A stretch of 64,000 bases of DNA, from the NCBI RefSeq assembly GCF_014641075.1, contig NZ_BMHP01000009.1:124001-188000 (forward strand). Direction: 5' to 3'. Shown one piece after another: positions 33,612 through 41,577 of the stretch. The stretch comes from Paenibacillus nasutitermitis. Its GTDB lineage: Bacteria; Bacillota; Bacilli; Paenibacillales; Paenibacillaceae. The notes beneath the pieces are model-generated. The model was not told the DNA's origin. It made no database searches and worked only from the letters and a program-made list of their open reading frames with translations. Within the stretch, counting starts at the first letter, position 1; each line of letters starts with the position of its first letter. A program made the position numbers and the translations under genes.

Positions 33612-34115
33612 TTAGAAATGATAGGCCATCAATTCTTCATCAAAGTATTTTTCATTGTGAATCATTGAATTCTTTTCAAGCCCATAAGATATAAATCCAT
33701 GTGATTCATACATCTTTTTTGCTGCTTCATTAAATGTGATAACCCCGAGGTTTATTTGGGAAATTCCCTCAATTTTTTTAGCCCGAAGTAGTACTTTATC
33801 TAGCAACTTATGACCTATCCCTTGTCCTCTAAACTCAGGTAATACATAGGTGCCCCAGATATTACCTTTGTGACTCAATTTCTTATCTGGTTCCCTAACA
33901 AAACCAATCATACCGATGACAATCTCATTGTTAAATGCACCCATAATAAAATGGTCATTTATAGTTAGGATACGTGCTCTGACTGAATCCAAGGATCGTG
34001 ATATCTGATCCTCATAATTTGCAGAGAATGCCTCAGGATTGTTTTTTAGGGCGTTCAGTCTTAAATCCCAGTACGACTCGGTATCTTCAGGGGTAATCAT
34101 TCTAATTTCAAACAT
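33612..34115 (-). CDS. GNAT-family N-acetyltransferase
   Basis: 167 residues. ATG at 34115 follows GGAGGG at seven bases; the frame is open upstream to 34199 without a ribosome site. Classical GNAT: IRMITPEDTESYWDLRLNAL, GMIGFVREP, then WGTYVLPEFRGQGIGHKLLDKVL (acetyl-CoA loop RGQGIG) and NEAAKKMYESHGFISYG. Substrate unknown. AT-rich codon use like the neighbouring island genes. Confidence 0.9.
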   Translation of the reverse strand: MFEIRMITPEDTESYWDLRLNALKNNPEAFSANYEDQISRSLDSVRARILTINDHFIMGAFNNEIVIGMIGFVREPDKKLSHKGNIWGTYVLPEFRGQGIGHKLLDKVLLRAKKIEGISQINLGVITFNEAAKKMYESHGFISYGLEKNSMIHNEKYFDEELMAYHF

Positions 34116-34199
34116 TTCAAATCCCTCCGCCTGGTTCAGCCTAATCTTTAAATATACCATATATTTACTGAGGCTAGCTGCGGAATTCTGCCCGTTCAA

Positions 34200-34518
34200 A
34201 ACGACATCCCTTTCCTGTTCAGTTTGACTTTATTGTCAGTCTTGCAAAGCCTCTTAATTATTCATATATAGCAGAACATCAGCAATGTAAGAGTCTAGGG
34301 GTTGTGAAGTGACTACTCTCATACATTTCAAGTATACTGGCTTTTTTTGCTCGGTTGATTACCTCTTGCCATTTTTTTCTGGTATATCGACTGGGCCAAT
34401 TTGGGTCATCACTTTTACGCGATTTTTCAATCTATTGCTTTATCGCCACATGCGCAGATCAGCTCCATTGACAATCCGTATCAAAATATCTATAATTGTT
34501 ATTATATTAATTATAAAC
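34200..34518. other. AT-rich intergenic stretch
   Basis: No credible gene. The open frames here are very AT-rich and lack ribosome sites. It marks the right edge of the low-GC island. Confidence 0.5.
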
Positions 34519-34533
34519 TGATAATTATTATCG
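34519..34533. promoter_or_regulatory. Fur-box-like operator
   Basis: TGATAATTATTATCG, a 7-1-7 dyad matching 14 of 15 positions of the Bacillus Fur box (TGATAATNATTATCA), about 105 bases before the Fur-like gene. Confidence 0.65.
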
Positions 34534-34636
34534 TTAATTACCGCCGACATGTACCGTTCCTGTGACGCTGCCCGAATGCATGCATGTGCATAGGCCAGCC
34601 GATGCTTTATCGTACACTTATGGAGGTGTAAGAATC

Positions 34637-34903
34637 ATGACAAACTATGATTTGAATGCAGCGCTTCAAAAGCTCGAGCAGCAAAATATTCATTTATCCC
34701 CTCAGCGGATGGCTGTTTTGGAATATTTGTATTCCGCTGAAGGATACCGTGGTGTGGACGACATATTGAAATCGCTCGTCCCCAGGTATCGGACTTTAAA
34801 TGCTTCAACGGTATATAACCATCTCAGAGTATTCAGAAGGCTGGGAATGGTCAAGGAAGTGACGATCGGGGGTTCCGCGCGCCGGTACGAGGCAGCGAGC
34901 TAA
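34637..34903 (+). CDS. Fur-like winged-helix protein lacking the dimerisation domain
   Basis: 88 residues, ATG at 34637 after GGAGGTG. It matches the N-terminal DNA-binding half of Fur/PerR/Zur: LSPQRMAVLEYLYSAEG--GVDDILKSLVPRYRTLNASTVYNHLRVFRRLGMVKEVTIGGSARRYEA. The family's metal-binding C-terminal half (PHHHF, CxxC) is absent; the stop follows directly and a strong terminator follows. It is either a truncated relic or a stand-alone winged-helix protein competing for Fur-type sites. The upstream Fur box suggests iron-linked control. Confidence 0.82.
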   Translation: MTNYDLNAALQKLEQQNIHLSPQRMAVLEYLYSAEGYRGVDDILKSLVPRYRTLNASTVYNHLRVFRRLGMVKEVTIGGSARRYEAAS

Positions 34904-34947
34904 TCCGATTGCTTGCAAGGTGAAGGTCCCTGCGCAGGGACGCAGAT

Positions 34948-34984
34948 AAGGCGTTTATCCGCTTGTGGGATAAACGCCTTTTTG
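34948..34984 (+). terminator. Rho-independent terminator
   Basis: AAGGCGTTTATCC and GGATAAACGCCTT, 13 bp perfect, then T-run. A separate 16-base perfect palindrome (GTCCCTGCGCAGGGAC) lies at 34926-34941. Confidence 0.92.
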
Positions 34985-35058
34985 TGTTTCATATTGTTTA
35001 GAAAGGTCTTGTCAAAAGACGGCCAAGCCGGTTCTTCCTGAATGCTGCATGCTCCAAG

Positions 35059-35724
35059 CTAATCGAAGTCCTTATGGTGCCATTCATCATCCGGAATGTT
35101 CAGGTCCTCGCCGGAGAAACGCTGTTCTGCAAACGGCTCTGCTTCATTATGGAACCCCAGTCGTTCCCAGTAGCCGTGCCGGTCTTCCTTCATAAATTCA
35201 ATACCCCGGATCCACTTTGCGCTTTTCCAGAAATATAGAGAAGGGACAACAAGCCTGAGCGGCCAGCCATGCTTGGGTGTAAGCGGCTCGCCCTGGTAGC
35301 AGTAAGCAAGCAGGGCATCGTCGGCCAGCAGGGTCCGGACGGGAAGATTGGTCTCATAATCCTGATCGGCATGTATCATGGCAAATTCAGCGGTGGACTT
35401 GATGTCAAGCGCCTGTAACAAATCGAGGACGGCAATGCCTTCCCACTGCGTATCGAATTTCGACCAGCGTGTGACGCAATGAATATCGGCTTTGATCTGT
35501 GTCTTGGGCAGTTTCATCAGCTCGGCATAGGTTATTTCTGTGGCCTTATTCACTTCGCCGAAGATCCGCAGGGACCAGGTATCCATGTCATACTCCGGAA
35601 CGTCCCCCTCATGAAGAATGGGAAACCGTTCAGTGAGTACCTGGCCGGGCGGCAGCCGGTGCGCAAGCTCGGTCGGGACGGGCGGCAGTTTTACGTTTTT
35701 GATGCGTTTTACTTTATCGTGCAT
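35059..35724 (-). CDS. Sulfite-oxidase-like molybdopterin oxidoreductase (YuiH type)
   Basis: 221 residues, ATG at 35724 after AAGGAGGA. Oxidoreductase molybdopterin-binding domain: TERFPILHEGDVPEYDMDTWSLRIFGEV, the Mo-ligand Cys in DIHCVTRWSKFD, GVxVLDLL-type IAVLDLLQAL, and PLTPKHGWPLRLVVPSLYFWKSAKWI. There is no Tat signal and no haem or dimerisation domain, as in YuiH-like cytoplasmic proteins. Electron donor and substrate are unknown. Confidence 0.9.
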   Translation of the reverse strand: MHDKVKRIKNVKLPPVPTELAHRLPPGQVLTERFPILHEGDVPEYDMDTWSLRIFGEVNKATEITYAELMKLPKTQIKADIHCVTRWSKFDTQWEGIAVLDLLQALDIKSTAEFAMIHADQDYETNLPVRTLLADDALLAYCYQGEPLTPKHGWPLRLVVPSLYFWKSAKWIRGIEFMKEDRHGYWERLGFHNEAEPFAEQRFSGEDLNIPDDEWHHKDFD

Positions 35725-35853
35725 GTCGATCCTCCTTGAGTCAAGGGTGCTGCTTGAATGCTAATGACGTGCGGGATGTCCTCCATTGATAGTACATGAA
35801 CGATCCGTGAAAGGGAAGGGAAGGGATGCCCACGGGCAGAGAAAAGGCAAACG

Positions 35854-35890
35854 AAAAAGCCTCCAGTGCAATATTACATGGGGAGGCTTT
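35854..35890 (-). terminator. Terminator of the secreted-protein gene
   Basis: On the minus strand AAAGCCTCC and GGAGGCTTT arms with five T following. Confidence 0.85.
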
Positions 35891-35906
35891 GTTCATATTG
35901 CTGCTG

Positions 35907-36320
35907 TTAAAGCAGTCCATGCACGCTTTTTGTGATGATTTCGGGAAGCTCCTGCTTCTGCGCCCGATAAGCTGAGGGTGTGAGATTTCCCTGCTTCAGG
36001 CGGGCGTCCAACTGATTCGTCATCTCGGCGATTTGCAAGTGAATGATTTCCTGAATGTCGGCATCATTGGCTGCTGCTATGTCGGCCAGTGAATATCCCT
36101 GGTACAGGGCATCGTAGATTTCATCATCGGAGGATACCCCAAGAAGTTTCTGAAATTGCGCATCTGCAGCCGGATTGGAGGCGGATGAGGAAGACTTTAT
36201 TTTGGACGTGCTTATCGATTTGAGCGGCGCCGCGCTGCTGGTATTGCTGCTCCAGATATTGCTGCCTACAGAGACTGCGAAAGCAAGGGTGCCAACCAGG
36301 ATAAAGCGTTTTGGATCCAT
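35907..36320 (-). CDS. Secreted helical protein of unknown function
   Basis: 137 residues, ATG at 36320. Signal peptide (MDPKRFILVGTLAFAVSVG to about residue 31, AAP end) is followed by a Ser-rich linker and a helical domain: FQKLLGVSSDDEIYDALYQGYSLADIAAANDADIQEIIHLQIAEMTNQLDARLKQGNLTP, a pattern of short repeats (YxALYxGxSLADIA) seen in bacillary proteins predicted at the cell surface. No enzyme motif. The start and the ribosome site need the AAGGAAATGAGG stretch. Confidence 0.75.
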   Translation of the reverse strand: MDPKRFILVGTLAFAVSVGSNIWSSNTSSAAPLKSISTSKIKSSSSASNPAADAQFQKLLGVSSDDEIYDALYQGYSLADIAAANDADIQEIIHLQIAEMTNQLDARLKQGNLTPSAYRAQKQELPEIITKSVHGLL

Positions 36321-36457
36321 GCATTAAACCTCATTTCCTTGCTCTTTTTGTAAAGAGCGTTAAAGGTGACAAGCCTATTGTAGCGTTCCAACCTTAAACC
36401 AAGCTTAAGGAGTGTTGAAAGATTGGTGAAGATCTGCAACCAACAGCATATGAGATC

Positions 36458-36598
36458 CTAAACCGTATTATGACTGACAGGACTCGGGTATTCCCTCTTG
36501 CGGGTTAAGCCGAAGGCCTTAAGGGAGTCTGAAACTTTCTTGAAGACAGCAAGACCGCCCTGCAAGAGGACGGACTTCTTCTTGGTTGAAGGCTCCAT
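36458..36598 (-). CDS. Possible small basic protein
   Basis: 46 codons with a basic start (MEPSTKKKSVLLQGG) and codon use like the neighbours, 22 bases after the RacA-like stop. It has no convincing ribosome site, so it is only a candidate. Confidence 0.25.
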   Translation of the reverse strand: MEPSTKKKSVLLQGGLAVFKKVSDSLKAFGLTRKREYPSPVSHNTV

Positions 36599-36620
36599 GG
36601 AGTTATATGCCGTAATGGCA

Positions 36621-37148
36621 CTACCAGAATTGGAAAAGGGAGCGCAGAATGCCGCGTTTGCGGCGGTGGGAATGATGCCCGGGCAGCTGAATTTCCTTCT
36701 CGATGACAGGTGGCCTGGCCAATTTCCGCTCCAACAGCTCCACGGACTCCGCCAGCTGCTTGACGACCTGGTTCAACGCTTCAAGCTCCTTGCGATGCTG
36801 GAGAATTTGCATGGAGACAACCTCGTCGGCTTTTTGCGAAAGCATATGCTCTATACGCTTCATGCGGTTGATCAGTTCATCTGCCTGCTGGGCAGATTCT
36901 TCCGGACATGACTCAGCACTGGAATCGTCGGAATCTTCCTTTCCGCTCAATTCGAGCCGATCCAGGCTATCGCCCAGATCGACCCGTTCCTTGATATATC
37001 GCAGCCGGATGAGATCCGAGTCTGAGAAGATATAATGTCCCAAACGGTCTTTTGTGAAAAAGGCAGGAAAAGCAATAACCCACCGTTTCACGGTTGTCTG
37101 GCTGACTCCGAGCGCCACCGCCGCTTCCTTCGTCTTTAATGCTTGCAT
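36621..37148 (-). CDS. racA: RacA-like chromosome-anchoring MerR-type protein
   Basis: 175 residues from ATG 37148 (GGGGTG six bases upstream). N-terminal MerR-like helix-turn-helix: LKTKEAAVALGVSQTTVKRWV, GHYIFSDSDLIRLRYIKERV. An acidic Asp/Ser/Glu linker follows, then a long coiled coil (residues about 90-155, IEHMLSQKADEVVSMQILQHRKELEALNQVVKQL) and a basic tail. In Bacillus RacA binds DNA near the origin and links it to the cell pole through DivIVA during sporulation. Layout and length fit; identity beyond the HTH is modest. Confidence 0.72.
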   Translation of the reverse strand: MQALKTKEAAVALGVSQTTVKRWVIAFPAFFTKDRLGHYIFSDSDLIRLRYIKERVDLGDSLDRLELSGKEDSDDSSAESCPEESAQQADELINRMKRIEHMLSQKADEVVSMQILQHRKELEALNQVVKQLAESVELLERKLARPPVIEKEIQLPGHHSHRRKRGILRSLFQFW

Positions 37149-37282
37149 TACGATCACCCCGTTATCGGATCTTTATTAGGGTATTCGTGCCGGAACGGCA
37201 TCTCCCTGCAAGGCCGACAAAGGTAGTGTCCATTCGATAAACAAAGTGTTTTTGCGTCATATTCATTTGTATGAAAGTCATT

Positions 37283-38092
37283 TCATTTAGGAATCTGTGT
37301 TTTCGCTTTGGCAATGATACCGGAGGTTTTCTTCTCCAGCTCAAGTATTTTCCGGTTCTGCGCGGAAATCTGGCGAGCGACAGTAACCAGTGAGTTCAGT
37401 GAAGACAACACGCTGTTGGCATCGTTTTTCTTGATCGCCTGGTTCAGGCTTTTGCCAAACTCTGTTGTGAGCTTCCGGGGAGCGGACAGGGCGCTTTTCT
37501 CCGCTTTGATACTTGCGCGAAGGGGGTCGGCCTCATCAAGAATGGCACGGATTTTTTTCGCTGTTTGCGTGTTGCTGTCTTTAAGTGCCTTCAATGCGGC
37601 TTGCTTGGTCTTGATGTCAGCGCGGGCGATCTGCACGGCGGTTTGCATGATATCCGCTTGCGCGCGGAGCATGGCGTTGTAGGATTTGCTTTTCAAGGGC
37701 CTGACCGCTGCGATTTGCTTGTTGAGTGCGGTATAGCTTAAGAACAGCGGCTCGTATTTATCCTGTGTCAGCTTGACCTGAGCTTCAAGCTTGCTTCGCT
37801 TATCCGCATTCAGTTCCTTGATCAGCTTGCGGACGAGGGTCTCGGCTTCAGCGTTGGCCAAGTGCAAGACGCCAATGTCCTTATCCATCCGGCCTGCTTC
37901 CTCCTGAAGCTTCAACAGCTCATTATAGGCGGCCGTTATTTTTCCGCCTAATGCCCGATCGGGACCGGCCGCCAGCTTGTCCATTGCGGTTTTGGCGGTA
38001 GGGGACAGCTGGAAGGCAGCAGCCAGCATGGCATGGGGGGCAGCAACAAGAAGCCCCGCGATTAACAGTAGAATGACCATTTTTTTTAGCAT
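37283..38092 (-). CDS. Secreted coiled-coil protein of unknown function
   Basis: 269 residues, ATG at 38092 after GGGAGG. Signal peptide (residues 1 to about 25, ending AAA) and otherwise almost wholly helical, Lys/Ala/Leu-rich sequence with heptads: KLQEEAGRMDKDIGVLHLANAEAETLVRKLIKELNADKRSKLEAQVKL, then AQADIMQTAVQIARADIKTKQAALKALKDS. No enzymatic motif and no cell-wall anchor. It is preceded by its own promoter and a transcription terminator inside the leader (see 38156), an unusual control arrangement. Confidence 0.78.
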   Translation of the reverse strand: MLKKMVILLLIAGLLVAAPHAMLAAAFQLSPTAKTAMDKLAAGPDRALGGKITAAYNELLKLQEEAGRMDKDIGVLHLANAEAETLVRKLIKELNADKRSKLEAQVKLTQDKYEPLFLSYTALNKQIAAVRPLKSKSYNAMLRAQADIMQTAVQIARADIKTKQAALKALKDSNTQTAKKIRAILDEADPLRASIKAEKSALSAPRKLTTEFGKSLNQAIKKNDANSVLSSLNSLVTVARQISAQNRKILELEKKTSGIIAKAKTQIPK

Positions 38093-38155
38093 GTGATAAG
38101 TACCTCCCGGTATTTTTTTAGCGGCTTAGACTGGCTTGACCACCAGGGACAAACA

Positions 38156-38208
38156 CAAAAAAAGCACCAAGCAAGAAAGGCTGTACGCCTTTTCTTACCG
38201 GTGCTTCC
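38156..38208 (-). terminator. Terminator in the leader of the secreted coiled-coil gene
   Basis: On the minus strand GAAGCACC pairs with TTGGTGCTT and AAGAAAAGGC with GCCTTTCTT, then seven T. It lies between a good promoter (38247-38276) and the ATG at 38092, so it can act as an attenuator. Confidence 0.7.
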
Positions 38209-38246
38209 GCTGTAAGAGTCATTTGCCGCTTTAAAGTTGTAGTTCG

Positions 38247-38276
38247 ACTATACGTTAAGCCTGCCTTATGTGTCAA
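38247..38276 (-). promoter_or_regulatory. Promoter upstream of the leader terminator
   Basis: TTGACA, 18-base spacer, TATAGT on the minus strand, giving a leader of about 145 nt. Confidence 0.7.
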
Positions 38277-38373
38277 GCTCTGTGTCCGGGGTATTGCGTG
38301 GAGGCCGGATTCGTATAAGAAACGAATAGGGAAGTAGCGGAAGTGAAACAATAGGAATAAGAAGGATGCGGCT

Positions 38374-39420
38374 TTAGGCTGATCCTGTCTGAGCGCCGCA
38401 GCTGCTGCGGATGATCAGCTCTGACGGAATGGAAATATTTTGCGCCGGTCTATCCTTCTTGCGGTTCAGCAGCTTGAGCAGCAGTTTGGCTCCCTCCTTG
38501 CCGATCTCATAAAGATTGGTTGTAATGGAGGTAATTCCGTATTTATCTGCCAGAGCCGTATTCTCGAAGCTGACCAGAGCTATATCGCCGGGAACGGACA
38601 AGCCGTTTGCTGCTGCATAATCCAGGACCCCGACAGCTTGAACATCCCGTCCCGCCACGATGGCGGTCGGCGGCTCCTTCAATAACCGGAAATGCTCGGC
38701 AGCCTTGCGGCCGCTGGATTCATTCTCGTCGCCAATATAAATATATTCTTCTTTTCTTTTGATCCCTGCGCTGTCCAGCGCATCCTGATAGCCTTCCAGA
38801 CGGTCCTCGCATACGAGAAATTCAAGCGGCCCCGGGCTGATGAAAGCAATTCGGGTATGGCCCAAATCGATCAAATGCTGTGTGTTCCGGTAGGCAATTT
38901 CATAGTTGTCTACATCTACGGAGTTGACCTGGTTCTTCAAATCATTGCTGCCGAGTATAACAACGGGAAAATTCTGCTCAGTCAGCTCCTCGATAATGGA
39001 TGAGTCGTGATCAGGCAGCGAGATCAGCACACCGTCCATTGCCCGCTCGCGCATCAGTTTGATCAGCTTGGGAGTTTTGGCTTTGTGACCAAGATTCTCC
39101 CAGGATATGAGTAGGTTATGATCCTTCTGATCCAGCACTTCGCCGATTCCCTGAAGCAAATCGGCAAACACGCTATTTCCTTTGAAGGAGAAGAAATCGG
39201 ATGCGGGATGAGGAGTGAACAGGCATATATTATTTGTTTTGCGTGTTACCAGCCCGCGAGCGGCTGAATTTGGCTGATAGTTCAAGCGTTTGATGACTTC
39301 GAATATACGGGCTTTGGTTTCCGCCGCTACCGGCGCAGTGCCGTTGAAAGCGAAGGAAACGGTTGAGATGGAAACGCCGGCTTCGCGTGCGATATCCTTG
39401 ATGGTTATATTACGACTCAT
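38374..39420 (-). CDS. LacI-family regulator of the rhamnoside locus
   Basis: 348 residues. ATG at 39420 with GAGGATGAG about 12 bases upstream; ATGs at 39432 and 39438 overlap the operator region. HTH ITIKDIAREAGVSISTVSFAFNG, hinge YQPNSAARGLV, then a sugar-binding sensor domain. Transcribed away from a binding-protein/permease/glycosidase block. AT-rich palindromes at 39435, 39575 and 39734 are its likely operators, which would repress both itself and the transport genes. Confidence 0.92.
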   Translation of the reverse strand: MSRNITIKDIAREAGVSISTVSFAFNGTAPVAAETKARIFEVIKRLNYQPNSAARGLVTRKTNNICLFTPHPASDFFSFKGNSVFADLLQGIGEVLDQKDHNLLISWENLGHKAKTPKLIKLMRERAMDGVLISLPDHDSSIIEELTEQNFPVVILGSNDLKNQVNSVDVDNYEIAYRNTQHLIDLGHTRIAFISPGPLEFLVCEDRLEGYQDALDSAGIKRKEEYIYIGDENESSGRKAAEHFRLLKEPPTAIVAGRDVQAVGVLDYAAANGLSVPGDIALVSFENTALADKYGITSITTNLYEIGKEGAKLLLKLLNRKKDRPAQNISIPSELIIRSSCGAQTGSA

Positions 39421-39434
39421 ATTAGGGCTCATCC

Positions 39435-39453
39435 TCATAAAAACGTTTTATGA
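39435..39453. promoter_or_regulatory. LacI-type operator A
   Basis: TCATAAAAACGTTTTATGA, perfect 8-bp arms around ACG, at the start of the regulator gene, so probably autoregulatory. Confidence 0.65.
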
Positions 39454-39574
39454 AATAAACCTATCATATACGGACAGATTGGTCAACAAGCGCTTTCAAA
39501 ACACATTTTTAACGTTATTTTTATAAGAAAACAAGCTAAAACCGCTGAAACTACTGAGTTTTTGAATTTGTTTT

Positions 39575-39592
39575 TATAAAAACATTTTTATA
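39575..39592. promoter_or_regulatory. LacI-type operator B
   Basis: TATAAAAACATTTTTATA, perfect 8-bp arms around CA, directly against the -35 of the promoter at 39593. Confidence 0.65.
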
Positions 39593-39621
39593 TTGAATTG
39601 ATTCCTTTCCCGTGTTAGCAT
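39593..39621 (+). promoter_or_regulatory. Putative promoter of the sugar importer
   Basis: TTGAAT, 17-base spacer, TAGCAT; leader of about 195 nt to the ATG at 39825. Confidence 0.5.
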
Positions 39622-39733
39622 GGAGATAGACCCAGTTTGTAAGTGTTTTCATTTTTATATTTGAATGGTTTTCACGTAAATTCGCATAAAAATAGCGAAT
39701 TTTTAGGAGGTGAAGGGTGCGTATATCGGAATG

Positions 39734-39751
39734 TATAGAAACGTTTTTATA
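39734..39751. promoter_or_regulatory. LacI-type operator C
   Basis: TATAGAAACGTTTTTATA, 8-bp arms with one mismatch around CG, inside the transcribed leader of the importer genes. Confidence 0.6.
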
Positions 39752-39824
39752 ATAATTATTGAAATGACTGGATGATGTTCATTACAAGGCCTGAATTTAA
39801 TAATCCTAAGGGGGATTTCGCTAC

Positions 39825-41477
39825 ATGAAGATGAAAAAAACACTACTGTTAATGCTCAGTGTTATTGTTGTGATGAGTATGCTGGCTGCCTGCTCAAGCA
39901 AGAATAACAACGCTGGGTCGGGCAATACACCGCCGCCTGCCGACACGGGTTCCGGTACGGACAACAACCCCGATACAAACAAAGGCGAGGATGGAACCGT
40001 CGGGGGTACAGGCAACACCGATCCGAAAACGATAACTTTCTCGACGATCAGCAACTACTATACGGACGGGTTGAAGGAAGCGGCGGTGGAATACAATAAA
40101 CTGCATCCGGAAACCACGGTGAAAATTGATGTGCAAAGCGATAATAATGCTTATATCACTTCCTTCCAGGCGAAGATGTCCGCCGGTGGCGACAATGCTC
40201 CGGATATTGTGCATACGAACCTGACGGGCGATAAACCTGGCGCCAATATTACGAAAGGCTGGTTTGTGAAGCTTAACGATTATGTAAAACAGCCGAATCC
40301 TTACAATGAAGGCACATCAATCTGGGATGGCGTGGACGAGAATTATCACGCCAATATGTACTCGGAAGCAGGAGATGTTGCGCTGCTCCCCTTTGACCTT
40401 GTAGGAACAGGGTTCTATTACAACAAAGCGATTTTTGAAAAGGCAGGCATTACGGATACACCGGCCACATGGGAAGATTTGCTGGCTGATCTTCAGAAAA
40501 TTAAGGATTCCGATTCCAAAATCATTCCGCTGGCTATGCCTTTCCTGCACACGGCGGATTATGAAGGCTGGATGAGAGGCGCGTTTGTCGATTGGGCTCT
40601 GCGTCCACTGATCGCCGATTTCCTTGTTCAGGAAGGCGACGGTATCGCAACACCGCAAATCGTAGAAAATAACAAGAAAATTGTATACGAAGCAGGCAAA
40701 CCGATGTTTGATGTTGGCGGAGTGGTCAGCCAGGAGCGCATTATGGACTATGCCATGAGCGGCAAATATGACCTTGAAGGACCGGCTGAGCAGAAATACT
40801 GGACGTTGCTGAAAGATTTATCCAAGTTCTACGAGCCAGGATACTCAACGATGGGCGACTCCGATCTATATAAACTGTTTATCTCCGGTAAAGCGGCTGT
40901 TTATTGGAATGGCAGCTGGCAGGTCGGACAGCTGGTGCAGGACCAACAGAAGCTTGGCGACAAAGGCTTTGAATGGGGAACCTTCAAGTTCCCGAATTTC
41001 TCCCAGCCTGATCCGAACTTCCCGGATGACCCCCGCGGCATTCTGGCTGTAGGCCACCAGCTCAGCATTGTCCAAAAGAAAGATGCCGAACAGGTGAAGA
41101 GAGCGGAAGATTTCATGCAGTATCTGTTCTCGCCGAAGGTGGCTCAAAAAGTATATGAAACAACGCTTGCGGCTGGACAGTTTGTGCAAGGGCCAAGTCT
41201 TGTAAAGGGTGTTCAATTATCGGACGAAATCAACGGCTATTTGGAAGGTTTCCTTGTATCCGGTAACATGAATGGTGAAATTACACGCATTTCCACAGGT
41301 AATCCGAATAACGATGTAACAGCGGGTACGGAATTCAAAGCTCTGCAGTTGAAATTCTACCAAGGCGACATCGACCTGGCGGAATTCCTGAAGCAGAAGG
41401 CTGCATTTGTGAAGAGAACGAATCAGAAATTTATCGATGATAACAAAATGGATCTGGATCCAAAAACAAATCCCTAA
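39825..41477 (+). CDS. Sugar-binding lipoprotein of ABC importer
   Basis: 550 residues, ATG at 39825 with GGGGGA upstream. Lipobox LAAC (Cys about 23), a Gly/Asn/Thr-rich linker to residue 68, then a family-1 binding protein: ITFSTISNYYTDGLKEAAVEYNKLHPETTVKIDVQSDN, MPFLHTADYEGWMRGAF, VYWNGSWQVGQL. It works with the permeases at 41578 and 42471. The neighbouring GH78-like and GH106-like enzymes suggest rhamnosylated oligosaccharides. Confidence 0.9.
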   Translation: MKMKKTLLLMLSVIVVMSMLAACSSKNNNAGSGNTPPPADTGSGTDNNPDTNKGEDGTVGGTGNTDPKTITFSTISNYYTDGLKEAAVEYNKLHPETTVKIDVQSDNNAYITSFQAKMSAGGDNAPDIVHTNLTGDKPGANITKGWFVKLNDYVKQPNPYNEGTSIWDGVDENYHANMYSEAGDVALLPFDLVGTGFYYNKAIFEKAGITDTPATWEDLLADLQKIKDSDSKIIPLAMPFLHTADYEGWMRGAFVDWALRPLIADFLVQEGDGIATPQIVENNKKIVYEAGKPMFDVGGVVSQERIMDYAMSGKYDLEGPAEQKYWTLLKDLSKFYEPGYSTMGDSDLYKLFISGKAAVYWNGSWQVGQLVQDQQKLGDKGFEWGTFKFPNFSQPDPNFPDDPRGILAVGHQLSIVQKKDAEQVKRAEDFMQYLFSPKVAQKVYETTLAAGQFVQGPSLVKGVQLSDEINGYLEGFLVSGNMNGEITRISTGNPNNDVTAGTEFKALQLKFYQGDIDLAEFLKQKAAFVKRTNQKFIDDNKMDLDPKTNP

Positions 41478-41497
41478 ACGTTAGCTCAAGCGGAAGC

Positions 41498-41525
41498 GGG
41501 ATGGCGCTTGCCATCCCCCTTTTCT
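41498..41525 (+). terminator. Hairpin after the binding-protein gene
   Basis: GGGATGGC, GCTT, GCCATCCC, then CCTTTTC. Such hairpins after binding-protein genes usually act as partial terminators or mRNA stabilisers. Confidence 0.65.
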
Positions 41526-41577
41526 GTTTCATAAGGACAGGACCCGCCCATACAGATAAGAAAGGAGAGGAAGACTC

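Noticed and set aside
34309..34521. A 70-codon frame before the Fur-like gene
   Set aside because: The AT-rich DNA yields hydrophobic translation by chance; no ribosome site.
38156..38245. Cyclic-di-GMP riboswitch in the leader of the coiled-coil gene
   Set aside because: A GGCAAA word occurs, but the GCAAAGCC-type second half and the expected stems do not fit.
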